Shown: positions 56,417 through 64,000 of the stretch, piece by piece
Numbering within the stretch: position 1 is the stretch's first letter
How the letters are laid out: each line of letters begins with the position of its first letter
Assembly: GCF_000400995.2 (NCBI RefSeq)
Contig: NZ_DF238950.1
Span: 198,100-262,099, forward strand
DNA length: 64,000 nt
Reading direction: 5' to 3'
From: Acidovorax sp. MR-S7
Lineage (GTDB): Bacteria > Pseudomonadota > Gammaproteobacteria > Burkholderiales > Burkholderiaceae_C
Notes under the pieces: model-generated
What the model was told of the DNA's origin: nothing
Databases searched by the model: none
What the model saw: the letters and a program-made list of their open reading frames with translations, nothing else
Translations under genes and position numbers: made by a program

Positions 56417-58477
56417 ATGCATGCACTGTTTGAAGACGCCGGCAAGTTCCAGGCCGGCCGCATCCTTTCCGAGGCCGAAAGCTCGGCGCAGATCGAGCTG
56501 GACTCGGGCAAGCGCGTCAAGGTCAAGGCCGCCCACATCCTGTTGAAATTCGACAAGCCCGCGCCGGCCGAGCTGCTGGCCGGCGCGCGCGCGCTGGCCG
56601 CCACCATCGAGCTTCCGCTGGCCTGGGAATTCGCGCCCGAGGAAGAGTTCGGCTTCGCCGACCTGGCGCGCGATTATTTCTCCGCATCCGCGCCCGTCGC
56701 CGAGCAGGCCGCGATGCTGATCGCCCTCTTCGAGGCGCCGCACTACTTCCGCCGCGCGGGCAAGGGGCGCTTCAGGAAGGCGCCGGCCGACATCCTGCAG
56801 CAGGCGCTGGCGGCCATCGAGAAGAAGCAGCAGATCCAGGCGCAGATCGAGGCCTGGGCGCGCGAGCTGGCCGCCGGCACCTGCCCGCAGCCCGTGCGCG
56901 AGCAGCTCTACAAGATCCTCTTCAAGCCCGACAAGAACGCGCCCGAGTACAAGGCCGTGGTGGAGGCCAGCCGCGCCGCGCAGAAGGCCCCGCTGGCGCT
57001 GCTGCAGGCGGCCGGCGCGATCGATTCGCCCTACCAGTTCCACTGGAAGCGCTTCCTGTTCGACCATTTCCCCAAGGGCACGGGCTTTCCCGCCATCGCC
57101 GCGCCGCAGCCGCCCTCGGACCTGCCGCTGGCGCCGGTGGAGGCGTTCTCCATCGACGATTCCAGCACCACGGAGATCGACGACGCCCTGTCCGTGCAGG
57201 GCCTGGGCACGGGCACGGTGACGGTGGGCATCCACATCGCCGCGCCGGGCCTGGCCATCGTGCCCGGCTCGCCGCTGGACCAGCTCGGCCGCACGCGCCT
57301 GTCCACCGTCTACATGCCGGGCCACAAGATCACCATGCTGCCCGACGACGTGGTGCAGATCTACACGCTGGACGCGGGCCGGGCCAACCCGGCCGTGTCG
57401 CTCTACGCCACGGTGGACGAGGCCACGCTGGCCATCACCGCCACCGAGACGCGCCTGGAGCGCGTGCCGGTGGTGGTCAACTTCCGCCACGACCAGCTCG
57501 ACCACATCGTCACCGAAGCCTGGCTGGCCGACCCCGCCGTTGAGCATGAAAACACGCCCCAGCCCTTGCTGGACAAGCGCAAGCAGCTCTCCTTTTTGCA
57601 CCGCCTGGCGCGCCAGCTCAAGATCGGGCGCGAAGCGGTGCGCGGCAAGCCCGAGAACTTCAACCGGCCCGACTACACCTTCCGCCTGCAGGGCCACGAG
57701 GGCGAGCCCGACGGCAGCGAGACGGTGCAGATCGGCACGCGCAAGCGCGGCGCGCCGCTGGACCTGATCGTGGCCGAGGCCGCCATCGTCGCCAACAGCG
57801 CCTGGGGCCAGATGCTGGCCGAGCACGGCGTGCCCGGCATCTACCGCAGCCAGGCCAGTCTAGCGCCCGGCGTGAAGGTGCGCATGGGCACCAAGGCGCT
57901 GCCGCACGCGGGCATCGGCGTGAAGAGCTACGCCTGGGCCACCTCGCCGCTGCGCCGCTACGTGGACCTGGTGAACCAGTGGCAGATCATCGCCTGCGCG
58001 CGCCACGGCAAGACCGCCGCGCTGGCCGCGCCGTTCAAGCCCAAGGACGCGGAGCTGTTCTCCATCATCAGCGGCTTCGACGCGGCCTATGGCGCCTACA
58101 ACGGCTACCAGGCCGGCATGGAGCGCTTCTGGACGCTCAAGTACCTGCAGCAGAACCAGATCGCCGAGCTGGAGGCCACCGTCATCAAGGAAGGCGTGAA
58201 CGGCGGCTTCCTGGTGCGCGCCGACACCCTGCCGCTGGTGCTGCCCGTGCTGGGCGCGCAGCAATTGCCGCGCGGCGCGCGCGTGCGCGTGCGGCTGGGC
58301 GAGATCGACGAGATCGCGCTGGACGTGAGCGGCACCCTGGTGGCCCGCCTGGACGATCCGCAGGACCCGTCCGACGACGGCCCGGTGGACGAAGAGGACG
58401 GCGGCGAGGACGATGCCGTGGCCGGCCCCATCGCCATCGCCGTCGATATGAACGAGCCCGATAATCCGGCCCCGTGA
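56417..58477 (+). CDS. RNase II/R-family exoribonuclease (RNB domain)
   Basis: 686 residues from the ATG at 56417; the frame is open 200 codons upstream as a shadow. RNB catalytic aspartates are in SIDDSSTTEIDDALSV. VGIHIAAPGLAIVPGSPLD and KSYAWATSPLRRYVDLVNQWQ follow, and the C-terminus is Asp/Glu-rich. Betaproteobacterial members act as 3'-5' exoribonucleases; RNase II versus R cannot be fixed. Residues LLDKRKQLSFLHR are encoded by a copy of the dispersed repeat (57563-57589), apparently tolerated in frame. Confidence 0.88.
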   Translation: MHALFEDAGKFQAGRILSEAESSAQIELDSGKRVKVKAAHILLKFDKPAPAELLAGARALAATIELPLAWEFAPEEEFGFADLARDYFSASAPVAEQAAMLIALFEAPHYFRRAGKGRFRKAPADILQQALAAIEKKQQIQAQIEAWARELAAGTCPQPVREQLYKILFKPDKNAPEYKAVVEASRAAQKAPLALLQAAGAIDSPYQFHWKRFLFDHFPKGTGFPAIAAPQPPSDLPLAPVEAFSIDDSSTTEIDDALSVQGLGTGTVTVGIHIAAPGLAIVPGSPLDQLGRTRLSTVYMPGHKITMLPDDVVQIYTLDAGRANPAVSLYATVDEATLAITATETRLERVPVVVNFRHDQLDHIVTEAWLADPAVEHENTPQPLLDKRKQLSFLHRLARQLKIGREAVRGKPENFNRPDYTFRLQGHEGEPDGSETVQIGTRKRGAPLDLIVAEAAIVANSAWGQMLAEHGVPGIYRSQASLAPGVKVRMGTKALPHAGIGVKSYAWATSPLRRYVDLVNQWQIIACARHGKTAALAAPFKPKDAELFSIISGFDAAYGAYNGYQAGMERFWTLKYLQQNQIAELEATVIKEGVNGGFLVRADTLPLVLPVLGAQQLPRGARVRVRLGEIDEIALDVSGTLVARLDDPQDPSDDGPVDEEDGGEDDAVAGPIAIAVDMNEPDNPAP
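57563..57589. repeat. Dispersed repeat arm inside the RNB-domain gene
   Basis: 25 of 27 bases match 19469-19495, the right half of the repeat between dsbC and the M61 gene. Core AAGCGCAAGCAGCTC. It is in frame. Confidence 0.7.
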
Positions 58478-58571
58478 ACATGACCCCCACGCTCCGCCGC
58501 TACGCGGGTCGCTGCCCCTACGCCGGGCGCCCCCTGGGGGGGCCGCTTTTTCATCTAGGGGCGGCCCGTCG
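58478..58571. other. GC-rich spacer with inverted repeat
   Basis: CGCCCCCTGGGGGGG-type dyad between the RNB gene and the tonB-like gene. It could act as a terminator-like pause site, but there is no T run. No gene seen. Confidence 0.4.
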
Positions 58572-59426
58572 ATGAAAAATTTCCTGCGCCGCTTCTCCAC
58601 GCTGCAGATCGCCCTGGGCGTCTCCATCGCCGTGCACGCGGCGCTGCTCACCGTGCGCTTCGTCGACCCGGAAGGCTTCAACCGCGTCTTCCAGGACACG
58701 CCGCTGGAGGTGATCCTGGTCAATGCCCAGTCCAAGGAGCGCCCCGACAAGGCCCAGGCCATCGCCCAGGCGTCGCTCGCAGGCGGTGGCGCCGCCGAGC
58801 AGGGGCGCGCCACCAGCCCCCTGCCCTACTCCGCCCTCACCGCCATCGGCGACGACCTGGAGGACGCGCAGCGCAAGATGGACAGCATGCTCGAGCAGCA
58901 GAGCCAGTTGCTGGCCCAGGTGCGCCAGCAGATCGCCACGCTGCCCGTGCCCGACTTGCGCCAGCCCAGCCAGAGCGCCGAGCGGCAGGACCAGGACGAG
59001 AAGCGCCGCCAGCTCCAGAAGCTGCTGGCCGAGATCGAGAAGCGCATCAACGAGGAAAACGCCCGCCCGCGCAAGCGCTACGTCAGCCCCGCCACCATGG
59101 AGCGCGTGGACGCGGTCTACTACGACGCCCTGCGCCGCAAGATCGAGGACAAGGGCACGCAGAACTTCCCCGAGCAGGCGGGCAGGAAGCTCTACGGCGA
59201 GCTCATCATGATCGTCACCGTGAACCACGACGGCCGCGTGCTGGAAACCGAAGTCGTGCAGGGCTCGGGCAACCGCCTGCTGGACCGCCGCGCCGAGGCC
59301 ATCGCCCGCGGGGCCGGCCCGTTCGGCCACTTCGGCCCCGCCATGCGCGCCCAGGCTGACCAGATCGCCGTGGTCTCGCGCTTCAAGTTCACCCGTGACC
59401 AGACCCTCGAAACCAGTGTCCGCTGA
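58572..59426 (+). CDS. TonB-family protein
   Basis: 284 residues. An N-terminal anchor (IALGVSIAVHAALLTVRFV) is followed by the periplasmic spacer with a long helix rich in Gln/Glu/Lys (QQSQLLAQVRQQIATL; KRRQLQKLLAEIEKRI) and a C-terminal TonB domain (YGELIMIVTVNHDGRVLETEVVQGSGN in pieces). It would couple the proton-motive force to outer-membrane receptors or serve as a TonB paralogue; exbBD are not nearby. aroE overlaps its 3' end by 32 bp. Confidence 0.85.
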   Translation: MKNFLRRFSTLQIALGVSIAVHAALLTVRFVDPEGFNRVFQDTPLEVILVNAQSKERPDKAQAIAQASLAGGGAAEQGRATSPLPYSALTAIGDDLEDAQRKMDSMLEQQSQLLAQVRQQIATLPVPDLRQPSQSAERQDQDEKRRQLQKLLAEIEKRINEENARPRKRYVSPATMERVDAVYYDALRRKIEDKGTQNFPEQAGRKLYGELIMIVTVNHDGRVLETEVVQGSGNRLLDRRAEAIARGAGPFGHFGPAMRAQADQIAVVSRFKFTRDQTLETSVR

Positions 59427-60252
59427 CCCCACCGACCTCTACTGCGTGATGGGCCATCCCATCGCCCACAGCCGCTCGCCGCGCATCCATGCGCGCTTCG
59501 CCGAACTCACGGGCGCGCCGCTGCGCTACGAGGCCCGCCTGGTGCCGCTGGACGGCTTCCCGCAGGCGCTGCGCGACTTCGCGGCGCAGGGCGGGCGCGG
59601 CTGCAACGTCACCGTGCCCTTCAAGCTGGAGGCCGCGCAGTGCGCCACCACGCGCAGCGAGCGCGTGCAGCTCGCCGGCGCGGCCAACACGCTGGTCTTC
59701 GAGGGCGGCGCCATCCACGCCGACAACACCGACGGCCTGGGCCTGGTGGCCGACATCGAGCGCAACGCGGGCTTCGCCCTGGCCGGGCGCGACGTGCTGC
59801 TGGTCGGCGCGGGCGGCGCGGCGGCCGGCGTGCTGGGACCGCTGATCGCCGCCGGCGCGCGCCACGTCACCGTGGCCAACCGCACGCTGGCCAAGGCCGA
59901 GGCGCTCACCGCCAGCCACGCAGCGCTGGCGGCGCTACACACAACGGAGCTGCTCGCGCTTGCCCCACAAGCGCTGGAGCGTGATTTCGACCTCATCGTC
60001 AACGCCACCGCCAGCAGCCTCGCAGGCGACGCCGTGCCCGTGCCCGCGCACGTGCTGCGCCCCGGCAGCCTGGCCTACGACATGATGTACGGCCCCGCGG
60101 CAGAAGGCTTCCTGGCCTGGGCCCGCGCCCACGGCGCCACGCCGCGCGACGGCCTGGGCATGCTCGTCGAGCAGGCGGCCGAGGCCTTCCTGATCTGGCG
60201 CGGCATGCGCCCGCCCTCGGCCCAGGTGCTGGCCGAGCTGCGCAGCGCATGA
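59395..60252 (+). CDS. aroE: Shikimate dehydrogenase AroE
   Basis: 285 residues from the GTG at 59395; a GTG at 59416 gives the shorter family-like start. Shikimate site: YCVMGHPIAHSRSPRIH, GCNVTVPFKLEA and ADNTDGLGLVADIE. The NADP Rossmann loop is LLVGAGGAAAGVLGPL, with VANRTLAKAEAL. Segment LHTTELLALAPQALERDF is longer than in E. coli and is encoded by a dispersed-repeat hairpin (59948-59980). It reduces 3-dehydroshikimate with NADPH. mtgA overlaps by four bases. Confidence 0.94.
   Translation: MTRPSKPVSADPTDLYCVMGHPIAHSRSPRIHARFAELTGAPLRYEARLVPLDGFPQALRDFAAQGGRGCNVTVPFKLEAAQCATTRSERVQLAGAANTLVFEGGAIHADNTDGLGLVADIERNAGFALAGRDVLLVGAGGAAAGVLGPLIAAGARHVTVANRTLAKAEALTASHAALAALHTTELLALAPQALERDFDLIVNATASSLAGDAVPVPAHVLRPGSLAYDMMYGPAAEGFLAWARAHGATPRDGLGMLVEQAAEAFLIWRGMRPPSAQVLAELRSA
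59948..59980. repeat. Dispersed hairpin repeat inside aroE
   Basis: About 28 of 33 bases match the copy after mpl (49160-49193), including GCGCTTGC and ACAAGCGCTGG. It is read in frame in aroE. Confidence 0.65.
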
Positions 60253-60950
60253 AGCCCCTGCTGCGCTGGCTCGGCCTCGTGCTGCTCGCCCTTGCCGCGC
60301 TGCAACTGTTCTTCGTGCTGCGCATCGCCGCCATGGCGGTGATCGACCCGCAGTCCACCGCCTTCCAGCGCTCCGAAGCCTGGGCGCTGCGCCACGACCT
60401 GCGCTGGCGCCAGGAATGGGTGCCCTACGGGCGCATCTCCGACCATCTCAAGCGCGCCGTGATCGCCTCGGAGGACGACGGCTTCGTCAACCACGACGGC
60501 GTGGACTGGAACGCGATCGAACGCGCCTGGGAGCGCAACGCCAAGGCCGAGGAGCAGGCCGCCGCCAAGGCCCGCGCGCCGAAGATCCGCGGCGGCTCCA
60601 CCATCACCCAGCAGCTCGCCAAGAACCTGCTGCTGTCGGGCGAGCGCACCTTCGTGCGCAAGGGGCAGGAATTCGTGCTCACGCTGGCCCTGGAGCAACT
60701 GCTGCCCAAGCAGCGCATCCTGGAGATCTACCTGAACAACGTGGAATGGGGCGCGGGCGTGTTCGGCGCCGAAGCCGCCGCGCGCCGCTACTACGGCAAG
60801 AGCGCCAGCCAGCTCAGCGCGAGCGAGGCCGCACGCCTGGCGGTGATGCTGCCCGCGCCCAAGCGCTTCGAGAAAGCGCCGGGCTCGGCCTACCTCGCAG
60901 GGCGCACGCGCACCATCCTGGCCCGCATGGGACGGGCGGAACTTCCATGA
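60249..60950 (+). CDS. mtgA: Monofunctional biosynthetic peptidoglycan transglycosylase MtgA
   Basis: 233 residues. N-terminal transmembrane anchor (LLRWLGLVLLALAALQLFFVL). The GT51 fold has AVIASEDDGFVNHDGVDW with the catalytic Glu, GGSTITQQLAKNLLLSGERT, and EIYLNNVEWGAGVFGAEAAARRYYGK. It polymerises lipid II in the periplasm. The ATG overlaps the aroE stop (4 bases), so aroE and mtgA are coupled. Confidence 0.95.
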   Translation: MKPLLRWLGLVLLALAALQLFFVLRIAAMAVIDPQSTAFQRSEAWALRHDLRWRQEWVPYGRISDHLKRAVIASEDDGFVNHDGVDWNAIERAWERNAKAEEQAAAKARAPKIRGGSTITQQLAKNLLLSGERTFVRKGQEFVLTLALEQLLPKQRILEIYLNNVEWGAGVFGAEAAARRYYGKSASQLSASEAARLAVMLPAPKRFEKAPGSAYLAGRTRTILARMGRAELP

Positions 60951-61115
60951 AACACCCCCTGAGTCGCTTCGCGCCTTCCCCCTCTCTCTTAGCGCTACGC
61001 GCTACCGGAGGGGGACGCAGCCAGCGCGGCGGGGCGGCCCTTGCGCGGCTGCCCGCACATGGGCCGCGCCGATTTCGTGCGCCACCGGCAGCGCGTAGCG
61101 TCCTGGATCACTGAA
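60951..61115. other. Spacer between mtgA and ruvC with small dyads
   Basis: It contains TAGCGC-TAC-GCGCTA and a repeated GCGCGTAGCG-type word. No promoter or gene can be assigned. Confidence 0.35.
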
Positions 61116-61664
61116 ATGAGAATCCTCGGCATCGACCCCGGCCTGCAGACCACCGGCTTCGGCGTGGTGGACGTCGACGGCCACCGCCTGAGCTACGTCG
61201 CCAGCGGCACCATCCGTACCACGGGCCTGGCGCTGGGCGACCTGCCCGGGCGGCTCAAGGTGCTGTTCGACGGCATCAGCGAGGTCGCGGCGCGCTACCA
61301 GCCCGACGCGGCGGCGGTGGAGATCGTGTTCGTGAACGTCAACCCGCAGTCCACCCTGCTGCTGGGCCAGGCGCGCGGCGCCGCGCTGACGGCGCTGGTG
61401 AACGCCAACCTGCCAGTGGCCGAATACACGGCCCTGCAGATGAAGAAGGCCGTGGTGGGCCACGGCCGCGCGGCCAAGGCCCAGGTGCAGGAGATGGTGC
61501 GCCGCCTGCTGCAGCTGCCGGGCCTGCCCGGCACCGATGCGGCCGACGCGCTGGGCCTGGCCGTCACGCATGCGCACGCGGGCGCGGCGATGGCCCGCAT
61601 CGCGCAGGTGGCGCCGCTGTCTCGGCGCCAGCACGCGATGTACAAGGGCGGGCGCAGTTACTGA
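61116..61664 (+). CDS. ruvC: Holliday junction resolvase RuvC
   Basis: 182 residues from the ATG at 61116; the frame opens 25 codons earlier. Catalytic acids are in [28 protein letters not shown] and the C-terminal [16 protein letters not shown]. It resolves Holliday junctions made by RuvAB. The 3' end overlaps the convergent RcnB-like gene by seven bases. Confidence 0.97.
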   Translation: MRILGIDPGLQTTGFGVVDVDGHRLSYVASGTIRTTGLALGDLPGRLKVLFDGISEVAARYQPDAAAVEIVFVNVNPQSTLLLGQARGAALTALVNANLPVAEYTALQMKKAVVGHGRAAKAQVQEMVRRLLQLPGLPGTDAADALGLAVTHAHAGAAMARIAQVAPLSRRQHAMYKGGRSY

Positions 61665-62134
61665 CTCAGGATGAGCTGCGCGATCACCCCCGTGGCGATG
61701 GCCACCAGCAGGTAGTCCGAGCCGTACTGCACCCAGTGGTAGCCGCGCGGCGGCGGGCGCAGGTGGTGCACGCGCCAGTCGTTCACCACGTAGTGGCGGG
61801 TGCGGTACGCGGGCGGCAGGCGGTCGCCCCGGTGCCAGCGGCGGTCCGGACCCGCGCCGCGCCAGGGGCCCTGCGCATGCGGCGGCGGGCCGGGGCGGGG
61901 GCGCATCTGCGGCGGCCCGGGCGGGCGGGGCTGCATGTGGCTGGGACGGTGGCGCTGGTCGTAGCGCTGGTCATGCCGCGGCTCCTGGCGGTGGTCTCGC
62001 GGCTGGGCCTGCGCGCCGACGGCGGACAGCCCCATCAGCAGCGCCATGCAGGCGGCGCCCCAGGCCGCGGCGGGGCGCCGCCGCACGCCTGCGGCAGCGC
62101 GGGGGGTTGCGGGAGTGGTCGTGATGGCGGGCAT
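61658..62134 (-). CDS. RcnB-like periplasmic protein
   Basis: 158 residues. AGGAGG lies before the ATG. The signal segment ends near GAQAQ, followed by an Arg/Pro/His-rich low-complexity region and an RcnB-type C-terminus ([27 protein letters not shown] in parts) with a final hydrophobic strand. RcnB modulates nickel/cobalt efflux; rcnA is not adjacent. The basic repeats could bind metal through histidines. Confidence 0.8.
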   Translation of the reverse strand: MPAITTTPATPRAAAGVRRRPAAAWGAACMALLMGLSAVGAQAQPRDHRQEPRHDQRYDQRHRPSHMQPRPPGPPQMRPRPGPPPHAQGPWRGAGPDRRWHRGDRLPPAYRTRHYVVNDWRVHHLRPPPRGYHWVQYGSDYLLVAIATGVIAQLILSQ

Positions 62135-62256
62135 GTCGTGCCTCCTTCCTGGGCAGTGAACACGCCTCCATGGTGCACCTGCCAGCGCCCGCGCGGCACG
62201 CCCGGGCAGCGCTTTTACCCAAGATTTGCCGGTGGATTACCTGCGCTTTGCATCCG

Positions 62257-63888
62257 TTACGCGGCAGCCACCGCCAGGGGAACGGCGGGCAGCTCCAGGG
62301 CCGCGGCAGGGGCCGGCACGGCCGTGGCGGCGGCGCCGAGCTTGAAGCGGCGGACGGCCCGCGCCAGCTGCTCCGCCTGCTCGCGCAGCGACTGCGAGGC
62401 CGCCGCGGACTGTTCCACCAGCGCGGCGTTCTGCTGGGTCATGCGGTCCAGGTCGTTCACGGACTCGCCCACCTGGCCGATGCTGCCGGCCTGCTCCGAC
62501 GCCGCGGCGGTGATCTCGGCCACGATGTCCGAGACCTTGCGCACGCTGCCCACGATCTCGGTCATGGTCTCGCCGGCCTGGGCCACGAGGCGCGCGCCGC
62601 CTTCCACGCGCTGGGCCGACGCGCCGATGAGCTCCTTGATCTCCTTGGCCGCCTCGGCCGAGCGCTGCGCCAGGCTGCGCACCTCGCTGGCCACCACGGC
62701 GAAGCCCCGGCCCTGCTCGCCGGCGCGCGCGGCCTCCACCGCGGCGTTGAGCGCCAGGATGTTGGTCTGGAACGCGATGGAGTCGATCACGCCCGTGATG
62801 TCGCCGATGCGCCGCGAGCTGTCGGAAATCTCGCCCATGGTGTCCACCACCTGCGCCACCACGGCGCCGCCGCGCACCGCCACCTCGGCGGCCGACGCCG
62901 CGAAGCCGCTGGCCTGCCGCGACGATTCGGCGCTTTGCTGCACCGTGCCGGTGAGCATTTCCATGGACGAGGCGGTCTGCTGCAGGCTGGCGGCCGTCTG
63001 CTCGGTGCGCTGGCTCAGGTCCTGGTTGCCGGTGGCGATCTCGGCGCTGGCGGTGGAGATGCTGCCCGCCGCCTGCTGCACCTGGCCCACGAGGGCGCGC
63101 AGGGCGTCCTGCATGCGGCCCATGGCGTTGATGAGGCTGCCGATCTCGTCGTCCTGGCGCGCGCGCACCTCGTGCGAGAGGTCGCCGCCCGCGATGCGCT
63201 CGGCCAGCTCGCGCGCCTGCGCCAGCGACTGGGTGATGGAGCGCACGCTGAACAGCGTGAGCGGCACCAGCACGGCCAGGCCGAGCACCACGGCGCCCGC
63301 GATCAGCACCGCCATGGTGGCCGTGCGCGCGTCCAACGCGGCGCGCGCCTCGTCCATGCGGTCGCGCGCGTGCGTGGCGAGGCTGGCGAACAGCGCATCG
63401 GTGGCCTCCATGTGGCCCTTGAGGCGCTCGGCGTAGGCGCCCGCGCCCGCGCCGTCGAGCTGGGCGCGCTCGATCTGCTCGAAGATCGGCACCAGGCCGC
63501 TCTCGTACTGCCGGATCTCCCCCAGCGACTGGTCGATAGCAGCGGTGAAATCGGCCTCGCCCGCCTGCACCGCGCGCACCTGCGCGAGGTCCTTGCGCAG
63601 CGCCGCGAGCTGGCGGCCCCAGCCCTCGCGCAGCGCCTCCACCTCCACGGCGTTGTTGAAGTTGATGATGATGTCCTTCTCCGCGCGGCGCAGGTGCCCC
63701 AGGCTGGTGCGCAGGTTGGCCATGTCGGTGAGGGTCTGCACCCGCTGCGCGAACAGCTCCTGCAGGATGCCGCGCGTACGGTCCAGCGCGGTGTAGCCCA
63801 TGGCGCCGACGACGGCCAGCAGGACTAGGGAGAAGACGGTGGCGAAATACAGGCGTGCACGGATGGAGAGGCGCCCCAGGGTGGTCAT
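62257..63888 (-). CDS. Methyl-accepting chemotaxis protein
   Basis: 543 residues from the ATG at 63888 (AAGGAAC upstream); the ORF extends 19 codons further. Two transmembrane helices (about 15-35 and 190-212) flank a four-helix periplasmic sensor. HAMP and a signalling domain with the hairpin tip [38 protein letters not shown] (in parts) follow. It ends in an Ala/Pro tail without the NWETF-type CheR/CheB tether. The ligand is unknown. Confidence 0.93.
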   Translation of the reverse strand: MTTLGRLSIRARLYFATVFSLVLLAVVGAMGYTALDRTRGILQELFAQRVQTLTDMANLRTSLGHLRRAEKDIIINFNNAVEVEALREGWGRQLAALRKDLAQVRAVQAGEADFTAAIDQSLGEIRQYESGLVPIFEQIERAQLDGAGAGAYAERLKGHMEATDALFASLATHARDRMDEARAALDARTATMAVLIAGAVVLGLAVLVPLTLFSVRSITQSLAQARELAERIAGGDLSHEVRARQDDEIGSLINAMGRMQDALRALVGQVQQAAGSISTASAEIATGNQDLSQRTEQTAASLQQTASSMEMLTGTVQQSAESSRQASGFAASAAEVAVRGGAVVAQVVDTMGEISDSSRRIGDITGVIDSIAFQTNILALNAAVEAARAGEQGRGFAVVASEVRSLAQRSAEAAKEIKELIGASAQRVEGGARLVAQAGETMTEIVGSVRKVSDIVAEITAAASEQAGSIGQVGESVNDLDRMTQQNAALVEQSAAASQSLREQAEQLARAVRRFKLGAAATAVPAPAAALELPAVPLAVAAA

Positions 63889-63970
63889 GTCGTTCCTTTT
63901 GGCTGAACACGGTCCGGACAGGACGGCACCCGCCGCCTGCCACAAAGCTCCGCCTTGTGGGCGGACAACT

Positions 63971-63989
63971 TTGCAACTTTATGTTGCAA
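63971..63989. promoter_or_regulatory. Palindrome upstream of the chemoreceptor gene
   Basis: TTGCAAC and GTTGCAA form a dyad with a 5-base centre about 85 bp upstream of the ATG. It could be an operator. The rest of the 63889-64000 gap shows nothing recognisable. Confidence 0.35.
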
Positions 63990-64000
63990 GAATCGGTCCC

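Noticed and set aside
55148-57826. 892-codon minus-strand frame over the RNB gene and the ligase gene
   Set aside because: It overlaps two real genes in the wrong frames, has no domain, and its composition is that of a shadow.

Overview
This window is a piece of a GC-rich betaproteobacterial chromosome, most likely family Comamonadaceae (Acidovorax, Alicycliphilus or Diaphorobacter-like). The evidence is the gene content and order: ffh-ccsA-pilS-pilR-ampD, purH-fis-dusB, two Bug/TctC solute receptors, accBC-prmA with a DUF3426 protein, and tonB-like-aroE-mtgA with ruvC. A short dispersed repeat built on GCTGC-(C/T)-TGCGCTT / AAGCGCAAGCAGC arms, which I associate from memory with this family, recurs between genes. 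Identification is by recognising protein families from sequence; no database search was run.

Layout. 1-7.5 kb: Bug receptor (cut by the window edge) with a Crp/Fnr regulator, purH, fis, dusB, a cytochrome c, a 275-bp MITE-like palindrome, a YqaA-like membrane protein and a second Bug receptor. 7.6-16.5 kb: an orphan isochorismate synthase, then a 6.7-kb AT-richer island (8738-15450) inserted in the 3' end of ychF. The island carries a P4-type integrase, an AlpA-like excisionase, an Xre repressor overlapping a lipoprotein gene, a HUH-type Rep-like protein, a PD-(D/E)XK nuclease and two unknown proteins. 16.5-24 kb: MOSC protein, UbiH-type hydroxylase, DsbC, M61 protease, enoyl-CoA hydratase (TTG start), tRNA-Met(CAU), a small exported protein and miaB. 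24-29.7 kb: a GlrK-QseG-GlrR type two-component operon, then opgH behind a sigma54 promoter and a GlrR-like dyad. 29.8-41.3 kb: ffh, ccsA-like, PP0621-like, pilS-pilR, ampD, nrdAB with two NrdR boxes, and a lysine/alanine-repeat histone-H1-like protein. 41.4-50.7 kb: PfkB kinase, DUF3426 protein, prmA, accCB, a TlpA-like thioredoxin, an unknown gene, mpl, a small unknown and DAHP synthase. 50.7-64 kb: an aromatic-amino-acid attenuator leader, unknown gene, tldD, rodA, YqiA-like esterase, O-oligosaccharyltransferase/ligase, RNase II-family enzyme, TonB-like protein, aroE, mtgA, ruvC, RcnB-like protein and a chemoreceptor.

The most interesting points are four. First, an attenuator in front of DAHP synthase whose 18-residue leader peptide has seven consecutive aromatic codons (FYFYFWF) and whose Gly-Gly codons copy the terminator 3' arm. 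Second, sigma54/GlrR control of the osmoregulated glucan synthase gene opgH. Third, the small HUH-Rep island, which duplicated the ychF terminus and gave the downstream isochorismate synthase gene a new 5' region. Fourth, a dispersed hairpin repeat that also appears in frame inside the RNase II-family and aroE genes.
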